In this document: one piece after another, positions 60,487 to 64,000 of the stretch
Layout: each line of letters begins with the position of its first letter
How positions within the stretch are numbered: the stretch's first letter is position 1
NCBI GenBank assembly: GCA_020466095.1
Contig: CM035806.1
Coordinates: 145,846,920-145,910,919 of the forward strand
DNA from: Chlorops oryzae
Taxonomy: Eukaryota > Arthropoda > Insecta > Diptera > Chloropidae
Length of the DNA: 64,000 nucleotides
Direction of reading: 5' to 3'
Translations under genes and position numbers: made by a program
Notes under the pieces: generated by a model
What the model saw: the letters and a program-made list of their open reading frames with translations, nothing else
Database searches by the model: none
What the model was told of the DNA's origin: nothing

Positions 60487-60938
60487 TACACTCAAAAAAT
60501 AGAACTACTACTTGCTTGCTATAAACTATAGCAACGGCGTTATTACTGCATTTGCTATATTTTATATGAATTTCAGCTAGCGAAATGTCTTGATTTCAAA
60601 CAAACATAGCCAACATAGCTATATTTTGTTAGTAAATGAATATAGCTGTAGGAGAATGATTTTAAAGCATCTGCGGCTATTTGCATAGCATATGCAGCTA
60701 CTCATTATAGCTGAGAATGATTGTAATGCATCTGCGGCTATTTACATAGCATATCCAGCTATAATGAGTAAATTATATTCATTTCAATCTCTCTCTATTC
60801 AAATTCGCTCTCGTTTACTCTCTCTCGCTCTCTACTATGCCTTGAAAATTTGCTCTCATTTTCGCAATTCTCCCTTTTATCTGCTCCTCCCTGTTGACTG
60901 CTTTAAGTTCGCATTCTGATCAACTCCCCAAAAAGTGT

Positions 60939-61011
60939 TTGATAGCTTGGCGGTCTAAACTATAAAATAACAGCCGAGAGGTTCGGGGTTCGATCCATGT
61001 TGGCGGCGGGG
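60939..61011 (+). repeat. tRNA-like segment
   Basis: TTGATAGCTTGGCGGTCTAA (A-box-like TAGCTTGGCGG), then GGGGTTCGATCCATG (B box GGTTCGATCC) about 32 nt later. A run of T at about 61029-61039 could terminate pol III. No acceptor stem pairing. Confidence 0.55.
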
Positions 61012-61263
61012 ATATTCCCTAAATTTGTTTTTTTTTTTGTACTTTATATTATAAATTACAGTTTTTTTTTTGTTCAAAGCTCAGTTGTTTGGGAAGACAA
61101 AAATTTTCCCCTAAATTTTTAAGGTTACTATTATTATTTTTTTTGTAATGGGTTTATTTTCAAGTAATTAATTTTTGGAGTGAAAAACATTTTTAAGCAC
61201 GTTTCCCGAGACTTGAGCAACCATAAACTCAAGTGAGCATTTTGACCAAGACATTAAATTCGT

Positions 61264-61337
61264 TCGTTTAGCATAATGGTTAAGACCTTCGCCCAGCAAA
61301 CTGGAGGTCAGCGGTTCGAGGCACGGTGGAGGCGAGA
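61264..61337 (+). repeat. tRNA-like segment
   Basis: GTTTAGCATAATGGTTAAGA (A-box match TAGCATAATGG), an anticodon-arm-like CTTCGCCCAGCAAACTGGAG, then GCGGTTCGAGGCACGG (B-box-like GGTTCGAGGC). The best A box of the set. The first bases do not pair with the end, so it is not an intact tRNA gene. Confidence 0.55.
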
Positions 61338-61749
61338 AAATTTAAGGAGATATAAGATAAAGAAATTTTAAAATAAAAAAAAGATAAACAAAAAAAAATA
61401 TAATAAATTAATTAAGATAAATAAATAAAAAAGTCAAAACACAAAATAAAATTTTTCTTTTTTCTCAGTCGCTTGTGCTAGGCCAGTTACCAAATGCTAT
61501 AGCACGGAGTAGCTATATTTTATATCTGTAGATATTATGTTCATATAGCAAAAACTATGATCAATAATAGCATAAACTGCTATTGGTGTAGCACGGGTTA
61601 TATTAAATTATAGCAATAGCAGCTATTAAAGTTTCGTATAAAATATAGCAGACGCAGTAACAAAGATCTACTATCCCATTTTCTACTATAGTTATAGCAA
61701 TTAGCGCTCACAAAATATAGCACATGGTGCTATAATTTTTTTCAGTGTA

Positions 61750-61915
61750 AAGGCACAATATATTTTTGCACTCCACCGTTTCCTTTAATACAGTCAAACT
61801 TCCCATAACCATAATTTGAATCTCCAACAATCATCCGCAGGATCTGTTTGGCTAAGTTGAAAGTTGTTAAACGATTTAATATAGAAAATTCTACAACCAC
61901 CCTATTCAGGATTAA
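61750..61915. other. intronic noncoding DNA
   Basis: Nothing recognisable. Confidence 0.6.
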
Positions 61916-62055
61916 GGGGCTATCTCCAGTTCGGTCAGAACAGAAATGAAAAACTTCATTAAAAAAAAAACACTTCTCAAAATTTCTGATTCATTTCTGA
62001 AGCGTTTTTTTTTTATATGAAGTTTTTCTTTTCTGATAGAACTGGAGAAAACCCC
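61916..62055. mobile_element. 140-bp Harbinger-type MITE next to the splice donor
   Basis: The left GGGGCTATCTCCAGTTCGGT and the right (opposite strand) GGGGTTTTCTCCAGTTCTAT are flanked by TAA (61913-61915, 62056-62058). It matches the split copy at 47723-48592. It ends 118 nt inside the intron from the KLF donor site at 62173. Confidence 0.7.
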
Positions 62056-62173
62056 TAACGAAAGAAAATTCTAGTTTTGAATGCTTGGCTGTTGTTACTA
62101 CCATCCCACTAGTCGAATGGGCGACCTTGCAACTTTTCCCCCACCCCGCAATTATTTTCGTTTCTGTACTTAC

Positions 62174-62233
62174 CGGTATGTATCCTCTGATGGGCCTTGA
62201 GATGCGAGCTCTTCGTATAGACTTTTGTACAAC
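62174..62233 (-). CDS. dar1: Kruppel-like factor, 60-nt exon (C-terminal half of zinc finger 1)
   Basis: The exon lies between an acceptor CTCAACACAAG (ending at 62234) and the donor GTAAGTACAG (from 62173), minus strand. It is 60 nt with phase-1 introns on both sides, so it splits a glycine codon at each edge (G|GT and G|GC). It encodes CTKVYTKSSHLKAHQRIHT: the second Cys, the recognition helix and both His of finger 1. The first Cys must come from the upstream exon, beyond 64000. VYTKSSHLKAH is diagnostic of Kruppel-like factors, and GCTKVYTK is shared with KLF5. Spliced to 44304 it restores the standard TGEKPY linker exactly. Because its length is a multiple of three, skipping would keep frame but destroy finger 1. 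Confidence 0.93.
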
Positions 62234-64000
62234 CTTGTGTTGAGAAATCGAAGAATTGAACGAAAGAAAGAGGGGGGAAAGAAAAGATTGAAGAAATGTA
62301 GTTTTTTTTTTTTTTGTTGTTAAAATTTTTCAATATATCATTTCAATATAATTTCGGTTCTGTGGCTTTTATTAAAAATTCACATTTCGCAGTTCGGAAA
62401 ATACGGTATGGAAAATTATTTTTCCGCTCATAACTTTATGCCGAAATATGTTTTGAACAATATTAGCAATACGCTGCCTCCGAAATTTTAGCTCCTACTT
62501 CCCCACAACCTCCCCACTGACCCACCTTTGCTTAAGATGTGAACATTTTAATTAGTTCGCAAAAAATTGCAACAAAAAAAAAAAAAAAAAACTAAGAAGA
62601 AACAAAAAAATTCAACAAAAAATGTATATTGCCGACGAGCTTGATCGCTGACAAGAATAGTCTTGTCGTAAGCCGTGTTCAATCGAAGCTTTCAATCGTC
62701 TTGTAAGTGCGACAGACGGACATACAGACAGTCCGATCGACCGAACGACCCAAGTCAAACGATTATTCCTCTTATCCCTGCGCTGTCAATACTTATCACG
62801 CCATTAACGATTGCAACACTTCGGCTTTAAAGCCGACGCACAAACACACAGGCACACAGGCCAACAAACGAATAAACAAACAAACGGGCCAGCTGACATG
62901 CAACATTTAAGATTCCATTCCGTGTTTTAAGCTTGTGGCGTGGCATGTTGCAGATCGCTACTATCCAAAATATTCCGATCAGAGGTCCGTGGCAGTGTGT
63001 GTGTGTGTGTGTGTGTGCGTTTGTGTGTGTGTCCGACAACTGGAGTTAATAAAATGCGCCAACGAGCGCGGCTGGGCGATCGTGGCGTGCAACATTTTGT
63101 GCTTTATTTGCTTGTCGCTGCTGTCGTATTTGTTATTGTTGCTGTTGCTGTTGCTGTTGTTGCATGCAACAATTTAAGAGTCGCAATACGTATGGACCCC
63201 GTTGGTGCTACTGCAGTTACGGCAGCTACGGGCAGTTATATTGGGTCCTTGTTGTAAACAACCTGTTGTCGATTGGATGTCGTGTCGAACGTGTCTGGCA
63301 TTTCAATGGGATTTCATTGCTGTCTCGCCGACGATCGCGACGGAGCGAAAAAGGAACGAAGAATCGAGCTTCGGCAACGATTCTAATTGAATTTGCATTG
63401 GGATCAAGTTGATTTCAATTTTTGAATTTCACATAGGATCGATCGATCGATCGATCGATCGTCCAAAAAGTTGAATGATGCAAGCGAATCCAAACCGAAT
63501 CCATTCTAGCCCCACGCATGCCCCTCGAATCGACTGCATTGGCTTACGGATGAAGCTTATATTACTTAATGGTACTTGGTACGACAATAATACGAGTAGC
63601 TGTGAATTATCCAAATATATCTTCATATGTGTATGCGATCGTTTGAAGTTCGATCGATTAGCGTTTAATCTGCTTCAATTTACGAATAATTTTCCAATCA
63701 GATTCTATGTTGAACTAGATGAGGACACAGATCGGCGCAACACCTCGCAACCTCGCAACTTCAATCAGTGATTGAGAAGAGCAAAGTGGTAACATTTTCG
63801 CCGTTGATCGTTATACTGAGTGTAGAACTTTATCGATAGATTAGCGGCAACTACAATGTCCCAGACGTAGTTTAAGTCATAGTCTCAGTGCTAATTCTAA
63901 TCGGAGTCGCAGTCGCAATCGCAATCGCAGTCCCAGGCCCAGTTCACTGTCACCTAAGCGAGAATTCCTGTATTGAACGTGATTAAAATATAGTGAACGT
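62234..64000. other. noncoding DNA, upstream intron of the KLF gene
   Basis: No further exon of the KLF gene is seen. This is the next intron on the minus strand, since the exon at 62233 starts at an acceptor. It holds an A run at 62574-62590, (GT)n at 62996-63018, GTTGCTGTTGCTGTTG at 63138-63160 and (GATC)n at 63436-63462. The start of the gene is outside the window. Confidence 0.7.
63436..63462. repeat. (GATC)n microsatellite
   Basis: GATCGATC repeated about six times, each unit self-complementary. Confidence 0.85.

Larger units (their letters stand above)
60487..61749. mobile_element. CACTGA TIR element with TATAGC arrays and two tRNA-like segments
   Basis: The left TA-CACTCAAAAAATAG (60487) and the right (opposite strand) TA-CACTGAAAAAAATTATAG (61749). 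Within about 270 bp of each end TATAGC, GCTATA, ATAGCT and TAGCTA occur many times in both orientations, more densely than elsewhere in the window. Two tRNA-like segments lie inside (60939 and 61264), both on the plus strand. No transposase coding. The end sequence matches the element at 16695, but the arrayed motif is different. Confidence 0.6.
44305..62173 (-). other. 17.9-kb intron of the KLF gene
   Basis: Donor G|GTAAGTACAG at 62174/62173 and acceptor TTGTTACAG ending at 44305, both read on the minus strand. Phase 1: the glycine of the TGEKP linker is split. The intron carries at least ten mobile elements (two SINEs, an RTE fragment, several MITEs, foldback elements), all described separately. 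None adds a recognisable exon. Confidence 0.9.

Noticed and set aside
62174..62233. Assignment to luna (KLF6/7) instead of dar1 (KLF5)
   Set aside because: Not excluded, but GCTKVYTK, HYRKHTG and a finger 3 with [16 protein letters not shown] fit KLF5 better; a full-length comparison would decide.

Overview
The window looks like nuclear DNA of a higher dipteran fly. It is AT-rich, has long homopolymer and microsatellite runs, (TACA)n, (CAA)n and (GTT)n tracts, tRNA-derived SINEs, many short inverted-repeat transposons flanked by TA, and one split zinc-finger gene with a very long intron. I cannot name the species. Tephritid or other acalyptrate/calyptrate flies fit the SINE and MITE load better than a compact Drosophila genome, but this is inference.

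The only protein-coding gene I can support is on the minus strand. It is a Kruppel-like factor whose last two exons lie at 62174-62233 (60 nt, second half of zinc finger 1) and 44117-44304 (zinc fingers 2 and 3 and the stop codon). A 17.9-kb intron separates them. All splice sites are canonical and all codon phases match. The fingers are most like KLF5, whose fly orthologue is dar1. The first half of finger 1 and the N-terminal part must lie beyond 64000. The DNA left of 44117 is 3' UTR, then intergenic sequence or introns of other genes; I find no convincing exon there.

Region by region: 1-2200 is ordinary noncoding DNA. 2205-4475 is a stack of nested DNA transposons with an embedded tRNA-like segment. 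4476-16690 is noncoding sequence with two large GA tracts and a GC-richer patch at 6600-7570. 16695-18320 is a transposon carrying a tRNA-like segment and a 1.06-kb foldback element. 18321-27813 is noncoding with a 16-bp tandem repeat (about 21118-21300), a MITE (23554-23722) and a 1.35-kb TGATGAT tract. 27816-28796 is a pogo-like transposon with transposase remains broken by a MITE. 28800-41540 holds large CT arrays, a foldback at 34400 and a seven-copy tandem repeat of 91-103 bp. 41541-42427 is a transposon with two tRNA-like segments. 44305-62173 is the KLF intron. It carries a SINE, a second SINE copy that appears to have carried 306 bp of flanking DNA with it, nested MITEs, an RTE-type LINE 3' end, a foldback element, a hairpin, and three further inverted-repeat elements.

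The most unusual theme is the mobile DNA. First, a SINE with a 15-bp target-site duplication at 45641-45915 has a partner at 46832-47473. The partner repeats the SINE plus its downstream flank in reverse orientation and has its own 11-bp target-site duplication, the signature of retroposed 3' transduction. Second, several elements share one layout: TA-flanked (or TTA-flanked) short inverted termini, arrays of a short motif in both orientations just inside the ends, and in four of them internal tRNA-like pol III modules. The subterminal motif differs in each element. Four exact GCGCATGCGC palindromes (NRF-1/Ewg type) are scattered through the noncoding DNA.
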